From Neohoeflea coraliihabitans (GTDB lineage: Bacteria > Pseudomonadota > Alphaproteobacteria > Rhizobiales > Rhizobiaceae), in the NCBI RefSeq assembly GCF_019334345.1, contig NZ_JAHWQX010000002.1, forward strand, positions 248,001-312,000: a stretch of 64,000 bases of DNA, in the 5' to 3' direction. A program made the translations under genes and the position numbers. The notes beneath the pieces were generated by a model. The model was not told the origin of the DNA. It saw only the letters and a program-made list of their open reading frames with translations, and did no database searches. Below are positions 1 to 12,706 of the stretch, piece after piece (position 1 is the stretch's first letter; each line of letters begins with the position of its first letter).

Positions 1-9
1 CAGCTAGGT

Positions 10-903
10 TTAAAAACGCGTTGCCGCATCAACGGCGATCACGTCGACCGCGTGGGTCGATTGCTGCTCGCCGGTGGTGCGGACGGCGCCGCGGATCGGA
101 GCGACATCGGCATAATCGCGCCCGCGGGCGATGAAGATGTGCTCGGCATCGACCTGCACCGCGTTGGTTGGATCATAGTCGATCCAGCCAGCCGCGGCTC
201 CGCACCAGGCTGACACCCAGGCATGCATGGCGTCGGCGCCTTCCAGACGGGGCTGGCCGGGCGGCGGCTGGGTGCGCAGGACACCGCTGACATAGCCGGC
301 GGGGATGCCAAGGCTGCGCAGGGCGATGATCATGATATGGGTAAAATCCTGACACACGCCATGGCGGGCGCGAAAAGCTTCGGCGGCCGGGGTATCGACG
401 GTCGTCGCCTCGGGATCGAACCGCATATCGCGGTGCAAGGCGCGCCCGAGGGCAAAGACCGCTTCGGCGCAATTGCCGGCCCCTCGTGTGACCTCAAGGG
501 CATAGGCGGCGATTTCTGCCACCTCCGGGGTGCGCGGCGTCGGCGCGATGAAGTGCAGCGGTGAAGCTGGTCCGAGATCACGGCAGGCGGAAAGCTCGCG
601 CGGCAGATCCTCAAGGGCGGCGGAAAGATCGATGGCCGACGCCGGTCCGGTGACTTCAACGCGCGCCGAGACCTTGAACAAGAGATCCTCCAGCGGCGCA
701 TCAAAGGCAACCGAGCTGTAGGCATTGCCAAAGAAATCGATGGCATCGCCGCGATGCGCGGGGGGCGGCGTGATGGTCAGGCCGGCGGCGATCAGGCGCT
801 GATGTCCGGGCCGGGCGGCCGGCATGAGGCGCAACATCTGGCGCACGCCGACGGCGATGTGCGGATAGTGATGCGAGATGATCAGGCGGACATCGTAAAG
901 CAT
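10..903 (-). CDS. Transglutaminase-like cysteine protease-fold protein
   Basis: A 297-residue protein with a bacterial transglutaminase N-terminal beta domain (about residues 1-85) and a transglutaminase core. The catalytic triad is visible: Cys184 in HGVCQDF, His227 in MHAWV and Asp244 in YDPTN. The family is a papain-like fold used for protein or peptide cross-linking, amidation or cleavage; the substrate is unknown. I start it at the ATG at 903, because the sequence LYDVRLIISHHY matches the usual family N-terminus; an upstream in-frame TTG at 951 would add 16 residues that do not look like the family. Neither start has a clear Shine-Dalgarno site. It is the last of three same-strand genes with an ATP-grasp/alpha-E fusion and a DUF2126-transglutaminase fusion, so it probably acts with them. 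The stop is only 9 bases from the window edge, so further partners may lie outside. Confidence 0.88.
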   Translation of the reverse strand: MLYDVRLIISHHYPHIAVGVRQMLRLMPAARPGHQRLIAAGLTITPPPAHRGDAIDFFGNAYSSVAFDAPLEDLLFKVSARVEVTGPASAIDLSAALEDLPRELSACRDLGPASPLHFIAPTPRTPEVAEIAAYALEVTRGAGNCAEAVFALGRALHRDMRFDPEATTVDTPAAEAFRARHGVCQDFTHIMIIALRSLGIPAGYVSGVLRTQPPPGQPRLEGADAMHAWVSAWCGAAAGWIDYDPTNAVQVDAEHIFIARGRDYADVAPIRGAVRTTGEQQSTHAVDVIAVDAATRF

Positions 904-1005
904 GAAGACGGTTTGAAGCGCGGCATGTCCGACAGCGTTGACCACGGGCAAGGCGATGGTGGTGTTCAGGCCGGTGCGCTTGCTGCTCCTTTGTCTTCGG
1001 GGGCT

Positions 1006-3417
1006 TCAGATCTGGTGAAAATAAGTGGCTTCGATCTGTTCCGACAAGGCCGTGATCTGGTCAGCAACGACCGACAGGGCGGAAGGATCGAGACTGTCCG
1101 TGGTGTGGACGGCAAGATCGGTCGACAGGCGCAAGGCAGTGCGGGCCAGGGGTGAGAGCTGGCGGTTTTCGGCGGCACCCGGCAAGAGGCTGATCTGTTC
1201 GCGGATCTCTTCGGCGTGAAACGCCACCGAGCGCGGGTTGAGCGGGTCGAGGGCGATCAGGTCGACCAGCGATGCGCGGCTGGTATGCACGGAATAGCGG
1301 CGGCGGTGGGTCATGACGCTGTCGGCAACCTCGATGCACAGCTCATAGGCTTCGGGCGTTGTCGGTCCGGCCAGATCGAGCAGCAGGCGTGTCGTTGCCA
1401 GCGCCCGCTCGACCGACCGGCCGAGTGTGAGGAACCGCCAGCCGGAAAAACGGTACATGTTTTCATGCACCAGGCCGGTAAAGCCGGCGATCTTGCGCAG
1501 CAGCACGCCAAGCGCCAGCGCCGCGTCGTCGCCCGGCTGGACGACACCGCGCATCTTCTTGACGGTGTTTTGCAGATCGGCGAGCGCCGACCAGGCGTCG
1601 ACGGAGAACCGGTCGCGCAGCCGCCCGGCGCTGCCGGTGGCGGCAGAGAGCATTTCGACCAGAGCATCGGGAATCCCCTTCCCCGTGCCCAGGTCGCGGG
1701 CGGCAAAGATCGTCTCGAGAAGGGTCAGGACATTCGCCGTGCCGTCGGGCATTTCATCAAGGCGACCATGATAGGCACGCAACAGACGCATGGTCCCCTC
1801 GGCACGCTCGATATAGCGGCCGAGCCAGAAAAGATTGTCGGCAGCGCGCCCCGGCAGCAGACCCGCGGATGGCCGATAGGGGCGTATCGGCGGGCTTTCA
1901 GTGACCGCCTCGGAGACCGACGCCTGTCCGGAAGCCACCCAGACATCGGCCACGGAGCCGCCGCGCCGCAGCGACACGGCCGAGGGATCAGCGCCAGCAG
2001 CAATGCGCGCATAGCCGCCGGGCATGGCCTGCCAGCCATCTTCAGTGCGGGCGAGAAAGACGCGCAGCGTCATGGCCCGCGGTTGCAGTCTGCCATCCGC
2101 CCATACCGGGGTCGTCGACAGGCGCACGACCTCCTGGCCGACCAGATCCGCACCGGAACTTTCAAGCCACTCGGCGAGCGGCTGATCGGCGGCACTGCGG
2201 TTCTCGCCGCCCAGGCTGATGCGGGGATCCGGCTCCAGCGTCATGTGCGCAGCGTTGGCCGGGCCGATCATCAACGAGGCCGCATTCTGGCTCACGTGAT
2301 CGCGCTCGGCTTTCGAGCCGCACCACCAGGTGGCCACATTCGGCATGGCGAGCGGCGCGCCGAGCAGGATCTCGCTGAGACGCGGCAGAAAGGCGAGGAA
2401 GGCGCGCGCCTCCAGAACACCGGCGCCAAGGGAATTGACCATTGAAAGCTGGCCATTGCGCAGGGCGGCAACGAGGCCCGGCGTGCCGATCTGCGAGGCT
2501 TCCTCAAGCTCCTGCGGATCGGCCCAGTTGGCGTCCATGCGGCGCCACAGCACGCCAATCGGCTGCAGCCCGGAGATGGTGCGCACCATCAATTCGCCGT
2601 TGGAAACGGTGAGATCCTCGCCCTCGAGAAGCGGCAGGCCGAGATAGCGGGCGATGTAGGCATGCTCGAAATAGCCATCGTTCATCGGACCGGGCGTCAA
2701 GATGCCGGCGCGGTTGGCGCCGCTCAGCGCGTTCAGACTGTCGCGGAAGGCCTTGAAAAATTCCGCGATGCGCTGCACGCGGGCACTGCGGTAAAAGCCG
2801 GCGAAACTGTGCAGCGAGGCCATGCGGTTTTCCAGGGCATAGCCCGCCCCGGAGGGCGCCTGGGTGCGGTCGCCGAGCACCCACCAGCGGCCATCGCGAC
2901 GGCGGCCGATGTCGAATGCGATGAAATGCAGGTGATGACCGGACGCCGGACGCACGCCGACCAGCGGACGCAGCCATTCCGGATTGGCGGCGATCAGCCG
3001 CGCCGGCAGGTGGCCCTCGCGGGTCAGCCGGTTCTCCCCGTACAGATCGGCGAGCACCGCTTCGAGAAGGTCGGCGCGTTGCTTGAGCGCGCTTTCGATG
3101 CCGCTCCACTCACTGGCCGAAAGCAGAACCGGTATCGGGTCCAGCGGCCAGTCGCGCTCGTCCTGGCCCGTGCCACCATATTGACGGTAGAACACGCCGG
3201 CCTCGCGCAGATAGCTGGCGCCGCGCGCAAATTGGGCCTCGAGTGCTTCGGGGCTGTGTCGCGCCAGATGGCTGATCAGATCGCGCCAGACGGGACGCAT
3301 CTGCCCGTCGGCATCGAGCAGCTCATCCGGCAGGCCGTCAAGCGGCGTATAGTCGGCGAGCAGGCCCGCCGATGCGTCGGCGTTTGCCGGATGAAGAATA
3401 TTTTCGCTCCAGGTCAT
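1006..3417 (-). CDS. Circularly permuted ATP-grasp / alpha-E fusion protein
   Basis: An 803-residue fusion. The N-terminal two thirds is a circularly permuted type 2 ATP-grasp domain (DUF404/DUF407), recognised by the stretches ILTPGPMNDGYFEHAYIAR and MVNSLGAGVLEARAFLAFLP. The C-terminal third is an alpha-E (DUF403) helical domain starting near LLPGRAADNLFWLGRYIERAEG. ATP-grasp enzymes join a carboxylate to an amine through an acyl phosphate; alpha-E proteins are found beside them and their role is not known. In many bacteria these are two separate genes, here they are one. The ATG follows the stop of the upstream DUF2126 gene by one base, so translation is probably coupled. Inference: with the flanking transglutaminases it may add and cross-link or remove a peptide-like group on an unknown target. 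Confidence 0.9.
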   Translation of the reverse strand: MTWSENILHPANADASAGLLADYTPLDGLPDELLDADGQMRPVWRDLISHLARHSPEALEAQFARGASYLREAGVFYRQYGGTGQDERDWPLDPIPVLLSASEWSGIESALKQRADLLEAVLADLYGENRLTREGHLPARLIAANPEWLRPLVGVRPASGHHLHFIAFDIGRRRDGRWWVLGDRTQAPSGAGYALENRMASLHSFAGFYRSARVQRIAEFFKAFRDSLNALSGANRAGILTPGPMNDGYFEHAYIARYLGLPLLEGEDLTVSNGELMVRTISGLQPIGVLWRRMDANWADPQELEEASQIGTPGLVAALRNGQLSMVNSLGAGVLEARAFLAFLPRLSEILLGAPLAMPNVATWWCGSKAERDHVSQNAASLMIGPANAAHMTLEPDPRISLGGENRSAADQPLAEWLESSGADLVGQEVVRLSTTPVWADGRLQPRAMTLRVFLARTEDGWQAMPGGYARIAAGADPSAVSLRRGGSVADVWVASGQASVSEAVTESPPIRPYRPSAGLLPGRAADNLFWLGRYIERAEGTMRLLRAYHGRLDEMPDGTANVLTLLETIFAARDLGTGKGIPDALVEMLSAATGSAGRLRDRFSVDAWSALADLQNTVKKMRGVVQPGDDAALALGVLLRKIAGFTGLVHENMYRFSGWRFLTLGRSVERALATTRLLLDLAGPTTPEAYELCIEVADSVMTHRRRYSVHTSRASLVDLIALDPLNPRSVAFHAEEIREQISLLPGAAENRQLSPLARTALRLSTDLAVHTTDSLDPSALSVVADQITALSEQIEATYFHQI

Positions 3418-3418
3418 C

Positions 3419-6802
<3,384 letters not shown>

Positions 6803-6986
6803 GGAGGCTTCCGGTTGAGGTTCACGCGCAGGGGCCCGATATCGGACCGCCCGGACGGGTCTGTTCGCAGAGTGCGATCGCCGGAATCAGGATGCAACGG
6901 CGAAGCGGCGGGTGTCCACCGACATTTGCCCTTGCCGCGGAACACAAGTGAACGGTTTTTTAAGAGTTTGCGCTTGTCCATAGAGC
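6803..6986. promoter_or_regulatory. Divergent intergenic region, DUF2126 unit / PilZ gene
   Basis: These 184 bases separate the start of the minus-strand transglutaminase/ATP-grasp unit from the plus-strand PilZ gene and must hold the promoters of both. An A/T-rich patch around 6943-6965 is the likeliest core promoter area. I cannot name a convincing -35/-10 pair or operator. Confidence 0.35.
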
Positions 6987-7445
6987 ATGGCCAATCGGGG
7001 TGGGCAAAAAGTTTATCGCGAGAGTATGGCGCCGTTGCGGCGGCATGCGCTGACCCAACTCGGTGATGGACTCGAGCGGCGGCAGTTTTTTCGCCGCGAC
7101 GCCATCTGCCCGGTGCTGCTGTTCCTGGTCAGCCAGGACCGGCGCCAGAAACATGTGGTGGCGGCGCGACTGGTCAATCTTTCGGAAGGCGGGTGCATGG
7201 TCGCCGATGATGCATTCCCCTGGCGCGATGATGACCTTTCGGCGGCACGGCTCGCCGAGCGCAGCTTTCCGCGGCTTGGCGAAACCATCATCATGCGCGT
7301 GCCGTGGATCGACATGTCGTTTTCAGGCAGCATTCGGCGGCAGGGCAACTATACACTGAATATCGAATTTACCGAGCTGGTGCCGACGCCGCTTGTCGAA
7401 CGCATGAGCGCAATGGAGTCAGCGGCATCGGGCGCTTCGTCCTGA
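6987..7445 (+). CDS. PilZ-domain protein
   Basis: A 152-residue protein that looks like a single PilZ domain, the usual receptor fold for cyclic di-GMP. The arginine-rich entry motif appears as RRQFFRRD near residue 31, and the second motif as NLSEGG near residue 64, in the typical order and spacing; the rest is beta-rich with a final strand around YTLNIEFTEL. It is probably cytoplasmic and monocistronic. Start: ATG at 6987; an in-frame ATG at 7026 (MAPLRRH) is an alternative and neither has a strong Shine-Dalgarno sequence. The next gene, on the opposite strand, is a CheW, so a motility or surface-behaviour role is plausible but only inferred from family and neighbourhood. Confidence 0.75.
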   Translation: MANRGGQKVYRESMAPLRRHALTQLGDGLERRQFFRRDAICPVLLFLVSQDRRQKHVVAARLVNLSEGGCMVADDAFPWRDDDLSAARLAERSFPRLGETIIMRVPWIDMSFSGSIRRQGNYTLNIEFTELVPTPLVERMSAMESAASGASS

Positions 7446-7454
7446 GGGCGACGG

Positions 7455-7485
7455 AAAAAGCCGGCACGGGGACCGCGCCGGCTTG
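7455..7485 (-). terminator. Rho-independent terminator of cheW
   Basis: An 8-bp perfect stem, AAGCCGGC (7458-7465) with GCCGGCTT (7477-7484), separated by an 11-base loop. Read on the minus strand it is followed by a run of T residues, which fits termination of the cheW transcript that ends at 7510. It lies between two convergent genes and could also stop the PilZ transcript. Confidence 0.7.
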
Positions 7486-7509
7486 AATGAACGAGATGTT
7501 GCTGCGAAT

Positions 7510-7977
7510 TCAGGCGGCGATCTGACCGATCTCCTCGAGGACCGCACCGAGATCGAGATGCGAGATCATCGCATCCTCCTGGGAGATAATCGCCGAGGTC
7601 ATGGTCTGCACAGCGCTGGCGCCGACCTCCGGAACCGTTTGCATCTGTGCCGGATCGACGGTGATCATGTCGGAAACATATTCGACAAGCAGCCCGACAA
7701 GCTGACCGTGCGTATCGGCGACGATGATCGCCGAGCGTTCCGTGGGCTCGATGGGCGGCAGGCCAAGGCGGATGGCCATGTCGATCACCGGAATGACGGT
7801 ACCACGCAGGTTGATGACGCCGAGCACGTGGTTCGGCGAATGCGCCAGCGGCGTCACCGGCGCCCAGCCGCGGATCTCGCGCACCGACATGATATTGACG
7901 CTGAATACCTGATCGCCAAGATGAAACGAAATGATTTCCAGTCCGTCGCCCTTGGTCGAATTCTGATAAAAACTCAT
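7510..7977 (-). CDS. cheW: CheW-type chemotaxis coupling protein
   Basis: A 155-residue protein that is one CheW domain: DGLEIISFHLGDQVFSVNI opens the first strand, followed by VLGVINLRGTVIPVIDMA and the second subdomain with VGLLVEYVSDMI. CheW bridges chemoreceptors and the CheA kinase at the inner membrane. Start: the ATG at 7977 (MSFYQNSTKG) fits the family and has CGGGG about 7 bases upstream; longer in-frame starts at 8088 and 8151 would add residues of no domain character. It stands alone, with no cheA, cheY or receptor gene in the window, so it may be an accessory coupling protein for a distant cluster. A terminator follows the stop. Confidence 0.9.
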   Translation of the reverse strand: MSFYQNSTKGDGLEIISFHLGDQVFSVNIMSVREIRGWAPVTPLAHSPNHVLGVINLRGTVIPVIDMAIRLGLPPIEPTERSAIIVADTHGQLVGLLVEYVSDMITVDPAQMQTVPEVGASAVQTMTSAIISQEDAMISHLDLGAVLEEIGQIAA

Positions 7978-8089
7978 GATGTACCCCGGTACCGTTCGTG
8001 TGTTGCAGACGGCGCTGTTGGCACGGCCGCCATCGGAATCCGCTTCATGCATCGGGCGGAAATGCCCGTTCCCTGCCGCATTGAACATC

Positions 8090-8111
8090 AAGGAGGTTAA
8101 CAATGGTGTAA
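8090..8111 (+). promoter_or_regulatory. Perfect Shine-Dalgarno before a two-codon ORF
   Basis: AAGGAGGT at 8090-8097 is a perfect anti-16S match, followed after 5 bases by ATG GTG TAA (8103-8111). There is no gene here to use it. It lies about 165 bases upstream of the RND efflux operon on the same strand. Possible readings are a minimal leader ORF in the efflux leader or a chance match; on the minus strand the same bases put an anti-SD sequence into the cheW leader. Confidence 0.35.
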
Positions 8112-8274
8112 GTCGCAACAGGGCCTGCCGCGCTGGCAACTGGCTGCACATTGCAAATAATTAATTTGTGAATCCTGCCCTTTGCGCTGCACAATACGGG
8201 AAGAAAAATCAGCCTGACATCGCCGGCGCCGGCCGGCATCGTCTTCATCGAGCGGATATCCGCCAGGATCATTT

Positions 8275-9516
8275 ATGTCCTTGTTGAAACAGCTTCTGGC
8301 GAGCATCGCCGTTCTCCTCGTCGCGGTCCTTGGCTGGATCATGCTCGATCCGCAGGCTGCGAGCCTTCTCGGCAAGGCCGGCGTGCCGGTGCCGGCAATG
8401 CTCGCTGCAGCTCCGGAAGCAAGCGAAGGCGATGCAAGGGCGGGCGCGGGACCGGGACGGCGCCGCGGCGGCGGCGCGGCGCTGGTGGTCACGGCACCAG
8501 TCACGGAAGCCACGATCAACGACCGGTTTTCGGCGATCGGCACCGGTGCGCCGGCGCGCACCGTCTCGGTGCAGCCACAGGTGGCCGGGCAGATTGCCGC
8601 CATCGAGGTGAGCTCGGGCAGCCGCGTTGCGGCCGGGGATGTCCTGGTGCGTCTTGACTCCACCGAAGAAGAAATTGCCCGTGACCAGGCGCAGCTGGCG
8701 CTGACCACCGCAGAGGAAAAACTCGAGCGGACCGAAAACCTGCTGCGCCAGAAGACCATCAGTTCGGTGGAGGCGGGAAATGCACGCAGCGAGGCGCAGA
8801 ATGCCCGGCTGGTGCTGCGCCAGGCTGAACTCGATCTGGCGCGCCGGACGATCCACGCGCCGATCGACGGCACGATCGGCATCCTGAATGTCAGCCGGGG
8901 CGATTTCGTCACCAACCAGACGGTGATTTCGACGATCGATGACCGGGACCGGATCATTGTCGACTTCTATGTGCCGGAGCGGCTTGTCGCGTCCATCGCC
9001 ATCGGTGCGCCAGTCGAAGCGCAGTCGATTGCCCGTCCGGGCGAGGTGTTTGACGGAACCGTCAGTGCCCTCGACAACCGCCTCGACGAGGCCAGCCGCA
9101 CGCTGCGCGTGCGTGCCGAAATTGCCAATGACGAGGACCGGTTGCGGGCCGGGATGTCGTTCCAGGTGCGCATGCGCTTTGCCGGCGAGACCTATCCGGC
9201 GGTTGATCCCCTCGCCATCCAGTGGGGCGCGGATGGTGCCTATGTCTGGCGGGTCAAAGACGGCATTGCGGAAAAGGTCGCGGTCAGCATCATTCAGCGC
9301 AACGCCGAAGCGGTGCTGGTCGAGGCCGCGCTTGCTCCGGGCGAGGTCGTGGTCACCGAGGGTGTGCAAAGCGTGCGCGCCAACGGCCCGGTGCGGGAAT
9401 TGTCACAGGACGGGGCGCAGGTTTCCCCCGGTGCCGGCCAGCGTCAGCCTTCCGCTGATGGTTCCGCGGATGGGCGCGATGGCGAACAGAACGGCGGACG
9501 ACGGAGGGCCGGATGA
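8275..9516 (+). CDS. RND efflux periplasmic adaptor (membrane fusion protein)
   Basis: A 413-residue adaptor of the HlyD/AcrA type that links an inner-membrane RND pump to an outer-membrane channel. One N-terminal hydrophobic segment (about residues 5-30) anchors it. The lipoyl half-motifs flank a coiled-coil hairpin: VQPQVAGQIAAIEVSSGSRV before and RTIHAPIDGTIGILNVSRG after, with the helical hairpin around residues 135-185. A beta-barrel domain and a membrane-proximal domain follow. Start: ATG at 8275 with AGGA 6-9 bases upstream. The stop overlaps the start of the pump gene by four bases, so the two are one operon. The linker GPGRRRGGGAA and the Gly/Gln-rich C-terminal tail are low-complexity. 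Confidence 0.93.
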   Translation: MSLLKQLLASIAVLLVAVLGWIMLDPQAASLLGKAGVPVPAMLAAAPEASEGDARAGAGPGRRRGGGAALVVTAPVTEATINDRFSAIGTGAPARTVSVQPQVAGQIAAIEVSSGSRVAAGDVLVRLDSTEEEIARDQAQLALTTAEEKLERTENLLRQKTISSVEAGNARSEAQNARLVLRQAELDLARRTIHAPIDGTIGILNVSRGDFVTNQTVISTIDDRDRIIVDFYVPERLVASIAIGAPVEAQSIARPGEVFDGTVSALDNRLDEASRTLRVRAEIANDEDRLRAGMSFQVRMRFAGETYPAVDPLAIQWGADGAYVWRVKDGIAEKVAVSIIQRNAEAVLVEAALAPGEVVVTEGVQSVRANGPVRELSQDGAQVSPGAGQRQPSADGSADGRDGEQNGGRRRAG

Positions 9517-12500
9517 TGTCGGAGACTGTTCCTCCCGCGGCGGAGACGGCCAAGGCAAAGCCGGGTTCGGGCGGCCTCTTCGTAAGGCGCCCCGTGCTGG
9601 CGATCGTTGTCAGCCTGCTGATCGTGGTGGCCGGTCTCGCCGGTATCCTCGGCGGGGAAATCCGCGAGTTGCCGGATGTCGACCAACCGATCGTGTCGAT
9701 CACAACGACCTATACCGGCGCCGCCCCGGAAACCATCGACCGGGAGGTGACCGCCATCGTCGAGGGCGCCGTGGCGCGCGTGTCGGGCGTCACCAATATT
9801 TCCTCCTCGTCGTCATTCGGCCGCAGCCGCGTGACGGTCGAACTGTCCGACAACACCGATCTGTCCGACGCCGCCGCGGATATCCGCGATGCGCTGGGCC
9901 AGGTACAGCGCAACATGCCCGACGGGGCCGACGAGCCACGCATCGTCAAGGCGGATGCCAATGCGGATCCGGTGATGCGTCTGGCCGTCACCTCCAACGA
10001 ACTCTCGGTGCAGGACATGACCGTACTCGTCGAGGACGAGGTGGTCGACCGGCTGGCCTCCGTGCCCGGGGTCGCCGACGTGCAGGTATATGGCGACCGC
10101 GACAAGATATTTCGCGTCGATATCGATCCCATCCGCCTGGCGGCGCTCGGACTGACCGTCGGCAACATCAAGTCAACGCTCGACAATGTATCCTTCGACG
10201 TGCCGGCCGGGACATTGACGGCGGCGACGCAGGATATCGTCGTGCGGGCCACGGCGGATGTGTCGACGCCGGAGGATTTCGAGAGCCTGTACATCAACGA
10301 CAGGGTTCGCCTTGGCGATGTGGCGGCGGTAACGCTTGGCGGTGATCCCGGCGATTCAACCTTGCGGGCGAATGGCCGTACCGGCATCGGGATGGGAATC
10401 ATCCGGCAGGCCAAGTCAAACACACTGGAGATTTCGCAGGGCATCGAAGCGGCGGTGAGCGACCTGCGCGGCATCCTGCCCGAGACGGTCGATATCCGCG
10501 TGACGAGTGACGATGCGACATTCATCAGCGGCGCCATCGAAGAAGTGGTGTTCTCGCTGGGAATTGCCACCGGGGTGGTCATCCTCGTCATCTTCGTCTT
10601 TCTGCTCGACTGGCGCGCCACCCTGATTCCGGCGGTCACGCTGCCGGTGGCGCTGGTCGGCACTTTCGCGGCGATCTTCCTGATGGGCTTTTCCATCAAC
10701 ATCCTGACATTGCTGGCGCTGGTCCTGGCCACCGGAATGGTGGTCGATGATGCCATCGTCGTTTTGGAAAACATCGTGCGCAAACGCGATGAGGGGCTCG
10801 GAATCCGCGCCGCGGCGGTGGTCGGCACCGGCGAGGTCTTCTTCGCGGTGATCGCCACCACGGCGACGCTGGCAGCCGTGTTCGTGCCGCTGTCGTTCCT
10901 GCCCGGACAGGCGGGCAGCCTGTTCCAGGAGTTCGGCTTCGTGCTCGCCTTTGCCGTCTTGTTGTCGAGCGTGGTTGCCCTGACGCTGTGCCCGATGCTG
11001 GCCTCGCGGCTGATCAAGCCGAAACGACCGCCGGTCTCGTCGGCGCCGGCAGGGACCGACCCCGCCGCAATGAAGACCGCGGCGCCCGAGCGTCAGTCTC
11101 GCACCGGGCCGCTGGCGCGTTTCGGCAACCGGCTGAGCGCGCTCTATACGCGCCTGTTGCGACTGGCACTGGACCTGCCGCTGGTGGTGGCGCTGATTGC
11201 CGTGCTTGTCTGCGGTGCCGCCCTGGCCCTGCTGTCGAGCGTGGCGCAGGAGCTGACGCCGCGTGAGGACCGGGCCATCGCACTGATGCGCATTTCCGCG
11301 CCGCAGGGGGTGAGTCTCGATTTCACCTCGGCGCAGATGCGAGAACTGGAACGCCGTCTCGAGCCGCTCAGGGCTGGCGGTGAGGTGACGAACATGTTCT
11401 CGATGGCCGGGCGCGGGAGCAGCAATAGCGGCTTCATCGTGCTGACCCTGGCGCCGTGGGAGGACCGCGAGCGCTCGCAGGCGGAGATTGCCGGTGAGAT
11501 CAACCGCATTGCGGCCGGCATTCCCGGCATTCGCGCCTTTGCCTTCCAGCCCAACAGCCTTGGCATCCGCGGTGCCGGCCAGGGGTTGCAGTTCGCCTTT
11601 GTCGGCAACAACTACCAGTCGCTGGGTGCGGCGGCGGCAGAGATGGTGACTGTCCTGGAAGACGATCCGCGCTTCGAGCAGGTGCGGCTGTCCTATGAGA
11701 CAACACAGCCGCAACTGGCCGTGCAGATCGACCGCGAGCGGGCCAATGATCTCGGCATCGACATCAACGGGCTGGCGGAAGCCATGCAGGCGCTGCTTGA
11801 CGGCAGCGAAGTCACGCAGGTCTTCATCAATGACCGCTCCTTCCCGGTGAAACTGATCTCGACCACCTCGCCGATCAACGATCCAACCGATCTCGAGAGC
11901 CTGTTTCTGAAAACCGGCGATGGCCGCATGGTGCCGATGTCGACAATTGCGACACTGACCGAAAAGGCCGTTTCGCCGTCCCTGAACCGCGAGGAGCAGT
12001 TGCGCGCGGTGTCGATCACCACGGCGCTGTCCGACGGGCTGGCGCTTGGCGATGCCTTTGCTGAAGTCGAACAGATGGCGGAGTCCCTGCTGCCGCCGGG
12101 CGCCCGGGTGATACCGCTGGCCGAGGCGGCGACCCTCGACCAGTCATCGCGCGACATGCTGGCGACCTTCGCGATTGCCATCGTCGTCGTGCTTCTGGTG
12201 CTGGCGGCGCAATTTGAAAGTTTCGTCTCGGCGCTGATCATCATGGCGACCGTGCCCCTCGGACTGGCCTGCGCGATCTTTGCAATTCTGCTGACCGGCG
12301 GCACGCTGAATGTCTACAGCCAGATCGGCCTGGTGCTGCTTGTCGGGGTAATGGCGAAAAACGGCATCCTGATCGTCGAATTTGCCAATCAGCTGCGCAA
12401 TGAGGGACTGGGCGTGCGCCAGGCCATCGAGCAGGCCTCACTGATCCGGCTGCGGCCGGTGATGATGACGATGGTGTCGACCGTTCTCGGCGCTTTGCCG

Positions 12501-12704
12501 TTGGTCCTTGCCTTCGGCGCCGGGGCCGAAGCGCGTACCGCACTCGGCTGGGTGATTGTCGGCGGGCTGGGCCTTGCGACGCTGGCGACGCTGTTCGTCA
12601 CGCCGGTCGCCTATCTGGCACTGGCGCGATTCTCACGGCCGACAGTCGAAGAAGAAGCCCGTTTGCGCCGGGAGCTGGCCGATGCGGGACAGCACCGCGC
12701 CTAG
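9513..12704 (+). CDS. RND multidrug efflux permease (HAE1 type)
   Basis: A 1063-residue proton-driven drug exporter in the AcrB/MexF superfamily. The two-fold repeated architecture is clear: TM1 near residue 30 (VLAIVVSLLIVV), a large periplasmic loop, TM2-6, a second half starting near residue 545, and TM8-12. The proton-relay Asp pair is present in GMVVDDAIVVLENI and the partner Lys in VGVMAKNGILIVEF. Two ATGs stand in tandem at 9513 and 9516; GGAGGG at 9503-9508 fits either. It is translationally coupled to the adaptor gene. No TolC-like channel and no TetR/MarR regulator is adjacent, so the outer-membrane partner must be encoded elsewhere. Substrates cannot be read from the sequence. Confidence 0.95.
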   Translation: MMSETVPPAAETAKAKPGSGGLFVRRPVLAIVVSLLIVVAGLAGILGGEIRELPDVDQPIVSITTTYTGAAPETIDREVTAIVEGAVARVSGVTNISSSSSFGRSRVTVELSDNTDLSDAAADIRDALGQVQRNMPDGADEPRIVKADANADPVMRLAVTSNELSVQDMTVLVEDEVVDRLASVPGVADVQVYGDRDKIFRVDIDPIRLAALGLTVGNIKSTLDNVSFDVPAGTLTAATQDIVVRATADVSTPEDFESLYINDRVRLGDVAAVTLGGDPGDSTLRANGRTGIGMGIIRQAKSNTLEISQGIEAAVSDLRGILPETVDIRVTSDDATFISGAIEEVVFSLGIATGVVILVIFVFLLDWRATLIPAVTLPVALVGTFAAIFLMGFSINILTLLALVLATGMVVDDAIVVLENIVRKRDEGLGIRAAAVVGTGEVFFAVIATTATLAAVFVPLSFLPGQAGSLFQEFGFVLAFAVLLSSVVALTLCPMLASRLIKPKRPPVSSAPAGTDPAAMKTAAPERQSRTGPLARFGNRLSALYTRLLRLALDLPLVVALIAVLVCGAALALLSSVAQELTPREDRAIALMRISAPQGVSLDFTSAQMRELERRLEPLRAGGEVTNMFSMAGRGSSNSGFIVLTLAPWEDRERSQAEIAGEINRIAAGIPGIRAFAFQPNSLGIRGAGQGLQFAFVGNNYQSLGAAAAEMVTVLEDDPRFEQVRLSYETTQPQLAVQIDRERANDLGIDINGLAEAMQALLDGSEVTQVFINDRSFPVKLISTTSPINDPTDLESLFLKTGDGRMVPMSTIATLTEKAVSPSLNREEQLRAVSITTALSDGLALGDAFAEVEQMAESLLPPGARVIPLAEAATLDQSSRDMLATFAIAIVVVLLVLAAQFESFVSALIIMATVPLGLACAIFAILLTGGTLNVYSQIGLVLLVGVMAKNGILIVEFANQLRNEGLGVRQAIEQASLIRLRPVMMTMVSTVLGALPLVLAFGAGAEARTALGWVIVGGLGLATLATLFVTPVAYLALARFSRPTVEEEARLRRELADAGQHRA

Positions 12705-12706
12705 GC

